A DNA stretch of 64,000 bases from Daejeonella sp. JGW-45 (GTDB taxonomy: Bacteria; Bacteroidota; Bacteroidia; Sphingobacteriales; Sphingobacteriaceae), in NCBI RefSeq assembly GCF_029360805.1, contig NZ_JARKNC010000008.1, positions 372,001-436,000 on the forward strand, written 5' to 3'. Both the position numbers and the translations under genes were made by a program. Of this stretch, positions 1 to 9,450 are shown in pieces. The notes beneath the pieces were generated by a model. The model made no database searches and was not told the origin of the DNA. It saw only the letters and a program-made list of their open reading frames with translations. Position 1 is the first letter of the stretch. Each line of letters opens with the position of its first letter.

Positions 1-97
1 TCATAAACCTGAGATAAACGAAAACCCGAATGAAGCCGAATAAAAAGTACCTCTATTCGTTTTAAAGGCAGGCTCAAAAGTTCGCTTTAACTAAAAA

Positions 98-235
98 CGG
101 TCCTAATGATATCATTAAGACCGCTCGCCCACCTGGGCTCGAACCTTGCGCTGTAATTAGCTAAATATCAATTATATACAAAGAACCGGAGTGTACTGGT
201 AGTTGGTTTGGTAACTGGGCCAAAACGACGGTGTA
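98..235. other. Left attachment-like site: palindrome, 21-bp core, diverged arm
   Basis: An inverted repeat (98-110 with 111-123, one mismatch) sits just left of a 21-bp core at 126-146 that is identical to 17966-17986. To the right of both cores about 100 bp are alignable but diverged (shared blocks such as CTAAATA, TACAAAGA, ACTGGGCC/TCTGGCC). Both copies thus have the order hairpin, core, related arm. I read this as one end of the island whose recombinase lies at 16437-17657. The rest of 1-420 shows nothing else I can support apart from the leader of the next gene. Confidence 0.6.
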
Positions 236-420
236 AAGGTAAGGATTTTCGGATTTGTTTCGATATTTATACTTAACTGCATCTGGAATACGACCCGGGA
301 AATTTATATTGAGTGCAAGCTTGACCAGCCGGGTTGAAAGGTCTAGGGCAGATGAGATAATTCAAACTCTCAAATAATTTCACTGCCAATTTTATCTTAC
401 TTTTAGGAAAATAAGGTTTG

Positions 421-1359
421 ATGAAGTTTTACGCAGGAGCGACTGACAATAGTTGGTTTAATTATTTAAGCAGGATATCACCTGAAGATGTCAATTTTTG
501 GCAACCCGGAGGAAATTTGGCTTTTAAATATCTTCAGCCAGGAGAACCGTTTCTGTTTAAATTAAAAAAGCCTTACCATGTTATTGGCGGGCTCGGATTC
601 TTTTCAAGTCATACTTTTCTCCCGCTTAATATGGCATGGGATGTTTTTGGAGAGAAAAATGGGTGTGGGTCCTTTAATGAGTTCAAGAGATCAATCCTAT
701 CCTATCGTACAGACAAAGAAAACTCAAACCCAACTATCGGCTGCATCGTTCTGACAAATCCAATATTTTTTAAAACCCAAGATTGGATTCCTGTAGATCA
801 ATTTATGAGCAAAACCGGCATCGTTCAGGGAAAAGGTTTTGACACCGCAGGTATAGGAAGTGAACTTTGGACCCAGATCAACAACACGCTACAAAAGTAT
901 CTCCTTTCAAATCCAGAATTCACAGAAAATCCTTTTGTTGTAAATGATTCGGATTGGCCTGGTTACGGAAAGTCGGTTTTACAGAAAGTTCGAATTGGAC
1001 AAAGTGCTTTCAGGGTCTTGGTAACAGATGCATATAGCCGACGATGTTCCATAAGCGGTGAGAAAACCTTGCCAGTTTTGGATGCAGCGCATATTAAGCC
1101 ATACAACGAACAAGGACCACATAATATTTCCAATGGCATTCTTCTTCGATCTGACATGCATAAATTGTTTGATACGGGATATATCACCATTACAAAAGAT
1201 TATAAGGTTGAAATTAGCAAAGCAATCAAAGAAGAATTTGAAAACGGGCGGGAGTACTACCAATATCATGGCAAAGAATTATTGTACCTGCCTGGAAAAG
1301 AAATTGACAGACCCAACCAACAATACATAGAATGGCATAATTCCATTTTCAGGGGTTAA
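421..1359 (+). CDS. HNH endonuclease with N-terminal PUA/EVE-like region
   Basis: The C-terminal third carries an HNH_2-type nuclease: a Cys in RRCSISG near residue 208, the core DAAHIKPYN with catalytic His near 224, and NGILLRSDMHKLFD with a His near 247. Such domains cut DNA and occur in restriction systems. The N-terminal half (FKYLQPGEPFLFKL, then PYHVIGGLGFF) resembles PUA/EVE-type modified-base readers, so a modification-dependent (type IV-like) restriction enzyme is a reasonable inference, not shown. ATG at 421 is preferred; an in-frame TTG lies at 418. It is the first gene inside the left attachment-like site, consistent with a defence island. Confidence 0.8.
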   Translation: MKFYAGATDNSWFNYLSRISPEDVNFWQPGGNLAFKYLQPGEPFLFKLKKPYHVIGGLGFFSSHTFLPLNMAWDVFGEKNGCGSFNEFKRSILSYRTDKENSNPTIGCIVLTNPIFFKTQDWIPVDQFMSKTGIVQGKGFDTAGIGSELWTQINNTLQKYLLSNPEFTENPFVVNDSDWPGYGKSVLQKVRIGQSAFRVLVTDAYSRRCSISGEKTLPVLDAAHIKPYNEQGPHNISNGILLRSDMHKLFDTGYITITKDYKVEISKAIKEEFENGREYYQYHGKELLYLPGKEIDRPNQQYIEWHNSIFRG

Positions 1360-1386
1360 ATATATCGCACCTTGGCATGCATTTCA

Positions 1387-1550
1387 TTTTAGCTTTTGAT
1401 AGAGGCAAAAAATTTGTGCAGGGCCTGGGACGGCAAGGCTTTGCAGCGAAAAAATACTACCCGAAGGCGTGGAGATTTTTTTGTTCAAACCCGGAGGGCA
1501 TGGCCTTGCCAACCGAAGAGGTATAACTTTGCCTCAGCAGAAGCCAAAAA
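1387..1550 (+). repeat. Dispersed inverted-repeat element, copy 1 (about 164 bp)
   Basis: Related copies lie at 11592-11762 and 28725-28891. The ends are complementary: the start TTTTAGCTTTTG..GAGGCAAA pairs with the end TTTGCCTC..AGAAGCCAAAA, here with some mismatches. Conserved inner blocks include AATACTACCCGAAGG and GGCCTTGCC. It fills most of the 318-bp gap between the HNH gene and the TPR-PIN gene. It may be a MITE-like element or a structured RNA. A short reading frame crosses it but is not conserved as protein. Confidence 0.65.
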
Positions 1551-1677
1551 GAAAGGGCTGGATAATTATCACTTGAATCACTGGGGTATGTGATTCTAAG
1601 AAAGAGTAGATAAGTAGCTCAGCAATCGCGTTATAACAGCTGTCAACAAATTAATAATCATAGGTTGTGAACTCATG

Positions 1678-4600
1678 CTAAATTTTCCTTCGGTTCGAAA
1701 GGGGGATTCCATGGTCGATACAGAGTTCCCAAATTGCATGTTTAACCAGCGAAATGTTGGGATCTGAAATGTAGTAATCTGATAGCCGAGAAAAACGAGA
1801 ACTTAATCCAAAGACTGTTCTGCCACTCATGAACCTCATCAATAAATAATAACATAATTCTTCAAACCGTTTAGGTGTTGGTGCCAGCTTTGTAAGTTCA
1901 GCTATGATCGTGAATGCAATTTGAAGGGAGTTTTCATCACTATGATAGCCACTTAAAATATCAACGGTCGCGGATACAGCCTGATCAATAGTATAGTTGC
2001 TTTTTTGCAGTACATGCAAGACCATGTCCTTATCAACGGTAGTATGCCGGTGACCCAACTTAATTAGCTCAACATAATACCGGTAACCGTCTTCGCTCGA
2101 AATCATATTTCTAACGACAAGTGAGCGCACAAACGGCTGAGTCCAGACACTTTTAACCTGTAATTCTTCCTCTATCAAGCCTCTCGTGGCAGTATCATCC
2201 GAAAGCATAAGGGCACCCGTTTCCAGGCTCAGTATTGCAGATTCAAAGATATCAACGCCGATCGCGTCCTTGAATTTTTGCCACTTTTTACTGTCGTATT
2301 CAAGCAGCGTTTTGCACGGTTTGATTTCGCAATTTTGACCGATCCAAGATTCAAGAGTCTTGAGGTGCTCTAACTCTCTTTGTTTTTCCTCAGCAGTAAT
2401 ATGGATCCGTATTTTTTGCCCTTTATGTACTCCGAAGCTCATGTGCTCGGTGTGCGAGGTAAGACCTTTCTCACCTACATAGTTGTAGATCAGATCAGCA
2501 GTTGTGTGCGGAATAATAAACTTAGGTGTATTCTCAGGTCGGTTTAATCCGATCTTGAACATCGTGAGCAACGCTGTAATATCTGGCACTAACAAAGACG
2601 ACGACCCGGCAACTTGAACGGCCTGATCGTATTGCACTACATTACCTAAAGCACAACGAATTCCACAGGACCGACTAAAATACTCATAGATGTTTATCGG
2701 ACTTGTTTTATTAAAAATGGCATAAGTAGACAGCGGCAGTAAATGAGCTTCGTAATTTTTTTCCTGCTTCTCCATTGCCTCATCGAATGGTTTCCGTTGG
2801 GCGAGTTGTCGGTCTATAAAATTTTCAATATCGGAAAGCTCGTTCACTTCTCCAGATATGATACCGGATTGCGCGGCGTAGATCGTGGTGTTCTGATGTA
2901 ACGCCTGTTGAAAGACGTGCGTGTACAATGGAAGTATTTGGGTGATTTGCCAACGCTCATCCTGGTTCTTGTGTAAAGCAATGCGCTTTCCAATTGTTTG
3001 GCCGTCAAGGAGTTTATAAATTGGATCCTGGAGGTTTATTTCTCCTTCATGTTTTTTCAGCTGATTTCCCGGCAGATCAAGGACCACGTAGCAGACTGTT
3101 AGTTTGCCACAAACGAGCGTGACGGCGACATTTTCTGAAACTTTTTCTGGTATAGCTGTATGTTCACGTTCATTTGGATCTGCAAGGCAATAGTTCATAA
3201 ACAGCTGGTTCGATTCAAATGATGGGTTTGCTCTTCGGTAATCGTAAAGCAGTTTGAGGCAACGGTCATGATAACCTCCACTACGCAGCAACTCAACATA
3301 GCCCCACATTTGATCCGGTCGAAAGTCAAAACGGCTCAAATCTGTGTTACAAAATTCCCTAAAAGCATTTAAATTTTTATTACGGTGAAAAAGGCCTGCG
3401 AGATTAAGCTGGGCGGACAGATCATCAGGGAAATGTTTCACAAATTCTGTCAGTATCTTCTCCGCTTGTTTGTAGTCATGATAGTGGAAATAGATCGCCA
3501 CCTCCTTAGTGGTATATTCCGGGCTCGGGCCAAAACGTTCGCGCAAATCTATGCAGACGGGCAGTGCTTTTGCTTTTTGACCAGAGCGCATCCAAGCATC
3601 GATTAACTGATAGGTTAAAAAATGATTGCGGCCGGGCTGCGTCATCGTTTCAAATAGCAATGCCGCCTCTTTCGGCTTGCCAAACTGAAGAAAATATGTC
3701 GCTGCAAAATAGCGATCCTTAATAGTTTGTTCACTCAGATGCTCTGCAATCAACGAACGCATCTGCGTTTCAACGTTTTTAGCCTCTTGGTTTCGGTTAG
3801 TCGCCCGTAGAATCTTCGCCTTGTCCGCAATTACTCCGAGACTATATGGATTCAAAAGTGCGGCTTTCTCAATATAATTGAGAGCTTCCTCATATTGTTG
3901 GTTTTCGGCATATAGAAAAGCTAACGTATTCAAAATCCTCTGCTGATCCTCCCGTAAAATATCAGGTTTATCCAGTTGCAGATGTGCAATACGTTTAGCG
4001 TCATCCATACGATTAGTCTTACCCAAAGCAAGCAGCCAAGAGGTGTGGAATTCGTACAGTTGGGGATGATCTGAACCGATCTTTGCAAACTGATCAGCTG
4101 CTTCCGCGTACCGTTGTGAGAACATGAAATTGACGCCAGCTTGCTTGGTCGCGAAATAGTTACTAGGATCTATTTCAAGCAGCTGTTTGGCAGTCTCCAA
4201 TGCGTCAGCCTGCTCGTCTAGAACCGTTTGCAACAAATTAAGTCGTTCCAACAACGGAATCTGCAACTGAAGTTGCCCGGTATTTTTGAATTTCTCCCAT
4301 TGTTGCACTAAAAGTCGCTTCGCCAGGCGCAAGTGATTTTTGTCTTCTTCACTTAGTAGTTCCAGCGTTTGAAAGTCCACATGGTCACCGACAATGACAA
4401 AACAAACGATGTTACAATAGATATCAATAAAATTATCACTATCTGTTTTAAGCTCGTATAAACGTTTCGCGTATTTAAGAGCAACCTGTGGCATTCGTTT
4501 ATTTGAAATGTTAATTAACGCAACCAATAGTTCTGGAACGTCGCGCAACTCCTGCGGCACTAGATCATCCAGGTCGCTCGGAAATTCGTTTTCGGGTAAC

Positions 4601-5517
4601 GCATAGAGCTCCAATGCCAATTTAAGCGCAGGGTGTGAGTCAGACAACTTCTCGGCCAGCGGAGCAGCTTCCCTATACCGTTTCTTAACCATATACAATC
4701 CTGCCAAACTGGAGAGATTAGCGGCATGATCAGGATTGATAGCGGCTGCTTGCTCATAATATGGTATAGCTGCATCAAAATCATTGAGCAGCATAAAGCT
4801 GTAACCGATGTTATTAAGTACTTTGAAACGAATATTGTCCGTGGTGCCTTCCCATATTCTTTCTTTAAATCCTAACAGATTCTGTTGGGCAGTTTCAATT
4901 TGGTGCGTGTCGAACGCTTTCTTTATCTGGTTTAGCTGTGCCTGATGCTCGGTGTCTATCAACTGTTCCACATCGCCTCTTAACATATAGTTTTCCAGCG
5001 GAACAGCTGCTAAGTTGTTGACACGCTCTGCCAACTCCAGCAGCAGATTATGACTTTTATCAACAGTGTCACTTATTTGTGCGGTTGCCCGCAAGCTTTC
5101 CATGTGAGATGGAGACAAATTGTCGCGGACTTGCGTTTTGTAGACATCAATAAAGTTGTCTACTAAAGGGCTGGGAACCACATTCAGATCCTTTAACGGC
5201 CCCGTTTTGATCGTCGTATGCAGGTGTTGGTCCAGCAATCGCCGGACCTCCGTCATATCGTTAGCTGGATAACCGGTGTGAAAGGCCTTCCGCACATCTT
5301 CCAGTTGGAAAATCTCGCCCCATTGATGCTCCACATCCAGCAAATAGATCGACAGGCTTTGCAGGTATGTAAAATCAAAATCATCTTCATGTATCTCAAC
5401 GCCGACATCTCGGCATATCTCATGGAAGAACAGCTTTTTCTTAATTATACCTGCACCTAAAACGGAAACCGCTGGCCAGATCTTTTCGATGAAGGGAATA
5501 AAAGGCGTAATAATCAA
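1678..5517 (-). CDS. Giant TPR protein with GreAB-C-like and C-terminal PIN-like domains
   Basis: A 1279-residue protein. Residues about 230-740 are a long helical repeat region with TPR signatures (for example AIPYYEQAAAINPDHA and EALNYIEKAALLNPYS). Around 800-860, the stretch with LLDGQTIGKRIAL followed by WQITQIL resembles the C-terminal domain of GreA/GreB elongation factors. Around 972-1115 the pattern LLVPDITALL, then an acidic middle, then LETGALMLSDD fits a PIN-type RNase. I recall TPR / GreAB-C / PIN proteins from conflict-system surveys but cannot verify that here. It is divergent from the Gabija-like pair across a 251-bp gap. Probable role: RNA-cleaving effector or sensor in phage defence (inference). 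Confidence 0.6.
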   Translation of the reverse strand: MIITPFIPFIEKIWPAVSVLGAGIIKKKLFFHEICRDVGVEIHEDDFDFTYLQSLSIYLLDVEHQWGEIFQLEDVRKAFHTGYPANDMTEVRRLLDQHLHTTIKTGPLKDLNVVPSPLVDNFIDVYKTQVRDNLSPSHMESLRATAQISDTVDKSHNLLLELAERVNNLAAVPLENYMLRGDVEQLIDTEHQAQLNQIKKAFDTHQIETAQQNLLGFKERIWEGTTDNIRFKVLNNIGYSFMLLNDFDAAIPYYEQAAAINPDHAANLSSLAGLYMVKKRYREAAPLAEKLSDSHPALKLALELYALPENEFPSDLDDLVPQELRDVPELLVALINISNKRMPQVALKYAKRLYELKTDSDNFIDIYCNIVCFVIVGDHVDFQTLELLSEEDKNHLRLAKRLLVQQWEKFKNTGQLQLQIPLLERLNLLQTVLDEQADALETAKQLLEIDPSNYFATKQAGVNFMFSQRYAEAADQFAKIGSDHPQLYEFHTSWLLALGKTNRMDDAKRIAHLQLDKPDILREDQQRILNTLAFLYAENQQYEEALNYIEKAALLNPYSLGVIADKAKILRATNRNQEAKNVETQMRSLIAEHLSEQTIKDRYFAATYFLQFGKPKEAALLFETMTQPGRNHFLTYQLIDAWMRSGQKAKALPVCIDLRERFGPSPEYTTKEVAIYFHYHDYKQAEKILTEFVKHFPDDLSAQLNLAGLFHRNKNLNAFREFCNTDLSRFDFRPDQMWGYVELLRSGGYHDRCLKLLYDYRRANPSFESNQLFMNYCLADPNEREHTAIPEKVSENVAVTLVCGKLTVCYVVLDLPGNQLKKHEGEINLQDPIYKLLDGQTIGKRIALHKNQDERWQITQILPLYTHVFQQALHQNTTIYAAQSGIISGEVNELSDIENFIDRQLAQRKPFDEAMEKQEKNYEAHLLPLSTYAIFNKTSPINIYEYFSRSCGIRCALGNVVQYDQAVQVAGSSSLLVPDITALLTMFKIGLNRPENTPKFIIPHTTADLIYNYVGEKGLTSHTEHMSFGVHKGQKIRIHITAEEKQRELEHLKTLESWIGQNCEIKPCKTLLEYDSKKWQKFKDAIGVDIFESAILSLETGALMLSDDTATRGLIEEELQVKSVWTQPFVRSLVVRNMISSEDGYRYYVELIKLGHRHTTVDKDMVLHVLQKSNYTIDQAVSATVDILSGYHSDENSLQIAFTIIAELTKLAPTPKRFEELCYYLLMRFMSGRTVFGLSSRFSRLSDYYISDPNISLVKHAIWELCIDHGIPLSNRRKI

Positions 5518-5768
5518 GGCGCTAAAACTTTTTAGTAAAGATAATTATATAGCCGGCTAATCTTTTTAGTACTTCTTCACATTAATATTAGTGTCACATG
5601 ACTACCTAAAGCACGCTACGGCAAAGAAGAAAGACGAATGATTAAGCCGTCATAATCACTGTGACCAATGCGCGCTAGCAACCGACTGATATACAAACAA
5701 GCACAAAGACTTTTAAATATTAGTAAAAGGATTTCATAAATTGCATTTACCTAACCTATTAAATCTCA

Positions 5769-7685
5769 ATGTATTTAGCCACTATTTATATTAAAAATTA
5801 CAAAGGTATTGAATCGTTAACTATCCCATTCGATCCAAATATTAATATCATCATTGGAGAAAATGGCTGTTGCAAAACAGCGGCAATAGACGCCATTAGG
5901 CTACTTTATAATTTGGGGAATCCTAAAAAAGACATTTATCTAGCTAATGATGACTTCTATATCAACAGCGCAAATGGCAAGCAAAGCAATATCATTGAGA
6001 TTAAATACTTATTTTATGGATTAACCACTACAGAGAAAGGAGCTTTATATGAATATTTAATACTCCATCCGACAGACCCAGTAAAAGATTATGCTCAAAT
6101 CACTATCCAGTACGAACGCCGTGAAAAAGGCTATCCGAAGTTTTCATATTATACAGGTGCAACCCTTGAACAGAAGGCGGATCCTGGTACTTTTGACATC
6201 TTTCAACATTACTATTTAGGGGCCTTACGCGACAGTACGACTGATCTTCTAAATATAAAAAGCAACGTCCTGGGTTCTGTGATCAAGAGATTAGTTGAAC
6301 GAAGCAACACAGAGGATGATTTCAGAAAGATTATAAAAGATGCAAATACCGAATTGCTAAAGCGCCCAGAGGTTTTGACCACGAGGCAAGGCGTAAATTT
6401 GCATTTGGATGATATTTTTAAAATATCTAAAGATAATCAGATCGGTCTACGTATAGAGGAGTCCTCAAGAATCGAAAGCATAGTCAACGTAATAAAACCA
6501 TACCTCCCGCACGATAAGAAACTCCTTGAGAATGAAGGATTTCAGCTTTATCAAAACAGCTTAGGCTTTAATAACCTCATTTATATCGCTATTATTCTCG
6601 GTGATATCAAAGAGCGACTTGTGGATAATTCGAATCAACATTTTGTTCTATTAATCGAAGAACCGGAAGCTCATTTGCACCCACAATTACAACTGAATCT
6701 TTACAATTTTTTAAAGGTAGCCAGTTCCCCAACAAATTGTCAGCTATTTATTACAACGCACTCACCAACACTGACGTCTAAGTCAGACCTTGACAATCTG
6801 ATAGTACTAAAAGGCTCTGCCGTGAATGTTGGCGATTGCTTTAAGGAACGTGCCGCGGAAAATATAATTGAGCAAATCGTCAAGAAAACAGTCCTCACCG
6901 AAAAAGACTTCTTAAGGCGAAAAATGCAACTGCAACGATATTTGGACGTTACAAAAAGCCAACTTTTCTATGCCCGCGGAATACTTTTTGTTGAAGGCAT
7001 CTCAGAAAAACTTCTAATTCGAGCCTTTGCAGAAGTCTTAGACAAGCGTATAGAGGATCATCGCTGTGAGATCGTCAGTGTTGACGGTATTTCTTTTTAT
7101 TCATTCATACACCTTTTTAATTCTACCGATCCTAATCGGAAACTCAGTTATAAAGGAGCTATTATTACTGACGATGACCGCTTATCAAAGTCCAAGAACA
7201 GTTTTAAAAATTTAACCACCCAATCTTTTAAAAACCTAACCGGCTTTCATGCAGACCTTTATAACGCAACCATTGGTAATCGGCTAGGTAATCTTCGGTC
7301 AACGCTTAGTAATCATGTTACTGATGTGAGGCTGTTTGCAGCGTTCAAAACGCTTGAATTTGAAATTGCATTAGCAAATATTCCGGGGACCAAAGTCGAA
7401 TATTTTAACAATTTTTTAGTGCAGTATATCGCAACGGTTGATTCAAAGAAATCAGCAGTAATCGACTTGTATGTAAAAAGTTTGCCCAACCCCACGCTGA
7501 GCAATGACGAGCGAGAAAAGATAGCCATTTTGTTGTGGAAATCTTTGCCATCGAAAGCTGAATTCGCACAAAACTTCTCAATTGCTTTAGATGAGGAATT
7601 TTTACAGGCGCAAGCAAGTGGGAAAACTCTCCAATTTAATGTACCGGAATACATCAAGAAAGCTATTAACCATGTAATTCAATAA
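5769..7685 (+). CDS. gajA: Gabija-like GajA: OLD-family ATPase with TOPRIM nuclease
   Basis: The N-terminus is an SMC/RecF-type ATPase: Walker A GENGCCKT at residues 30-37, a Walker B block LLIEEPEAHLHP near 295-305, and the H-loop ITTHSPT near 327-333. A TOPRIM domain follows, with FVEGISEK near 406 and IITDDDR near 464-470. This ATPase plus TOPRIM order is that of OLD nucleases; with a UvrD-like helicase immediately downstream it matches Gabija, in which GajA nicks DNA. At 638 residues it is somewhat longer than the GajA proteins I recall. Its TAA shares one base with the next ATG, so the pair is surely co-translated. A class-2 OLD plus helicase system outside Gabija is possible. Confidence 0.8.
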   Translation: MYLATIYIKNYKGIESLTIPFDPNINIIIGENGCCKTAAIDAIRLLYNLGNPKKDIYLANDDFYINSANGKQSNIIEIKYLFYGLTTTEKGALYEYLILHPTDPVKDYAQITIQYERREKGYPKFSYYTGATLEQKADPGTFDIFQHYYLGALRDSTTDLLNIKSNVLGSVIKRLVERSNTEDDFRKIIKDANTELLKRPEVLTTRQGVNLHLDDIFKISKDNQIGLRIEESSRIESIVNVIKPYLPHDKKLLENEGFQLYQNSLGFNNLIYIAIILGDIKERLVDNSNQHFVLLIEEPEAHLHPQLQLNLYNFLKVASSPTNCQLFITTHSPTLTSKSDLDNLIVLKGSAVNVGDCFKERAAENIIEQIVKKTVLTEKDFLRRKMQLQRYLDVTKSQLFYARGILFVEGISEKLLIRAFAEVLDKRIEDHRCEIVSVDGISFYSFIHLFNSTDPNRKLSYKGAIITDDDRLSKSKNSFKNLTTQSFKNLTGFHADLYNATIGNRLGNLRSTLSNHVTDVRLFAAFKTLEFEIALANIPGTKVEYFNNFLVQYIATVDSKKSAVIDLYVKSLPNPTLSNDEREKIAILLWKSLPSKAEFAQNFSIALDEEFLQAQASGKTLQFNVPEYIKKAINHVIQ

Positions 7686-9403
7686 TGCAGTTCGACATAA
7701 CCCCTGATAATAAACCTTACTTAGATGGTCGCGGAAAAATCATTTTAAACGCATGCCCAGGCAGTGGCAAAACTACTGCAATCGCTTACAAATTGGGAGC
7801 CCTAGTAAAAGAATGTGAACAAACTTATGGTCCTTATGCTGGGATTGCCTGCTTATCCTTTACAAATACAGCTACGGAAGAAATTGCAAGCAAGTTCCGA
7901 GGTTTGACCAATAGCTATTTAAGCTTTCCACACAGTGTATCCACGTTGGATAGTTTTATTAACCGATATATAACATTACCGTTTTACTATTTGATGGGGA
8001 AACCTTCAAAGCGGCCGATAATTCTTGATGTTGTTTCCTTTCTTGATGAAATGAATCTTGGTTATTTTCCGGCCAAGTCCAAACAACCCCTTGTTAGGAT
8101 ATTGCAGCCATCAAAACTGAAATTTGAATCAACTGGTGAGATCAGCTGGAACGGAAACCGTCCGAAGGCACAGACGGTTGATCTTGCTATATTCGACAAA
8201 TATGCGGCAACATTTAAGAATTGGCAACTAAACAATGGCTATTTAAATAACGATGATTCTACTTACATAGCTTTCCGGTTATTAAATAAATTTCCTTCTA
8301 TTGCCGACGATCTGGTGCAGCGATTCCCGTATTTCATTATTGATGAAGCTCAAGATACCTCGGAAATACAATACAAGATATTTGATATACTCATCGCCGC
8401 AGGGCTAACAAACATAGAGTATGTCGGCGATCCATACCAGAGCCTGTATGAGTTCAGAGAAGCACGTCCAGACCTTTTCTTGGCCCGTTTTGCCGACACA
8501 GCTAACTGGAAACCGTTACGATTAAAGGATTGTAGGCGTACGTCACAGCAAATCATAAATGCTTATAGCCTCTTCCGATCTCCAGCCGAAGTTTCGATTA
8601 TTTCATCTTGTAAGCATACTACAGATCATCGTTTAAAAGTATTGAGATATGATCCAGCGAACCTTTCCGATCTAATAAGTCGTTATGAAGCTTTAATAGA
8701 CATAACGAAAGAAAACTATATTCTGGTTCGGGGGAGCACGCATCTTGAAATGTTCGGTGCGAAATTCTCTTCTGAACAACCTTGGAAACATGGGGCAGCC
8801 AGGAGCTTAGTGGATGCTCAACAGTTCTATAATGGGGGAAATGTAAAAAGTGCTGTTGATACACTGAGAAAGTTTCTAGTTGAGATACAAGTACCTGCTG
8901 CAGATCGCAAGGAGCAATGGAATCTTCGAGAGAAAATGAAGGAAGATTTAGATGTCAATATTCAACTATTTGAGTTCTTAAGGCGAATGCCTTCAATTGA
9001 TGACACATTAGAGGCCTGGACAAAAAAAGTCGTGGATTTTATTTATAGCGAACTCAATGTCACTATCGACCTCCAGCTAAAACAGAAAGGGAAGGCATTC
9101 TACGCGTTAAACTTAAAAGCACTTCTTTATCCCGAAATAAATGTAGATTATCCAGTGACTACTATTCACAAAGTTAAGGGCATGACATTTCATTCCGTTT
9201 TATTAGTATTGAGTGAAAATAGTACGGCAGCAAACATTTCCCTTTCGGAATTTAAAAAGCCGACCGGTTTGCCTTCTGAAAAGCAACGTATGATTTACGT
9301 AGCATTATCGCGTCCTGAGGCGATGGCTTGTATCGCTGTGCCAAATACAATCGGAGAGGAAAAGGTTAAAGAATATTTGGGAAACGACATCGAATTTGCA
9401 TAG
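7685..9403 (+). CDS. gajB: Gabija-like GajB: UvrD/PcrA-type helicase
   Basis: Superfamily 1 helicase motifs appear in order: Walker A ACPGSGKTT (residues 23-31), SFTNTATEEI (about 58-67), Walker B FIIDEAQD (about 216-223), motif III-like YVGDPYQSLYEF (about 247-258), TIHKVKGMTF (near 495) and a C-terminal YVALSRPE (near 538). These are UvrD hallmarks. The 1-nt overlap with the OLD nuclease and their order fit GajB, which acts with GajA. It is larger than a minimal GajB (572 residues). The gene converges on the PD-(D/E)XK gene, leaving a 47-bp gap. Confidence 0.8.
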   Translation: MQFDITPDNKPYLDGRGKIILNACPGSGKTTAIAYKLGALVKECEQTYGPYAGIACLSFTNTATEEIASKFRGLTNSYLSFPHSVSTLDSFINRYITLPFYYLMGKPSKRPIILDVVSFLDEMNLGYFPAKSKQPLVRILQPSKLKFESTGEISWNGNRPKAQTVDLAIFDKYAATFKNWQLNNGYLNNDDSTYIAFRLLNKFPSIADDLVQRFPYFIIDEAQDTSEIQYKIFDILIAAGLTNIEYVGDPYQSLYEFREARPDLFLARFADTANWKPLRLKDCRRTSQQIINAYSLFRSPAEVSIISSCKHTTDHRLKVLRYDPANLSDLISRYEALIDITKENYILVRGSTHLEMFGAKFSSEQPWKHGAARSLVDAQQFYNGGNVKSAVDTLRKFLVEIQVPAADRKEQWNLREKMKEDLDVNIQLFEFLRRMPSIDDTLEAWTKKVVDFIYSELNVTIDLQLKQKGKAFYALNLKALLYPEINVDYPVTTIHKVKGMTFHSVLLVLSENSTAANISLSEFKKPTGLPSEKQRMIYVALSRPEAMACIAVPNTIGEEKVKEYLGNDIEFA

Positions 9404-9450
9404 CAGGCGAATTTTCAAGTGTCGGTATTAACAATATAACGATCCCCTTA

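Noticed and set aside
1396-1593. 65-codon frame over repeat copy 1
   Set aside because: The equivalent frames in the other two repeat copies are not conserved as protein; it is an accident of the repeat.
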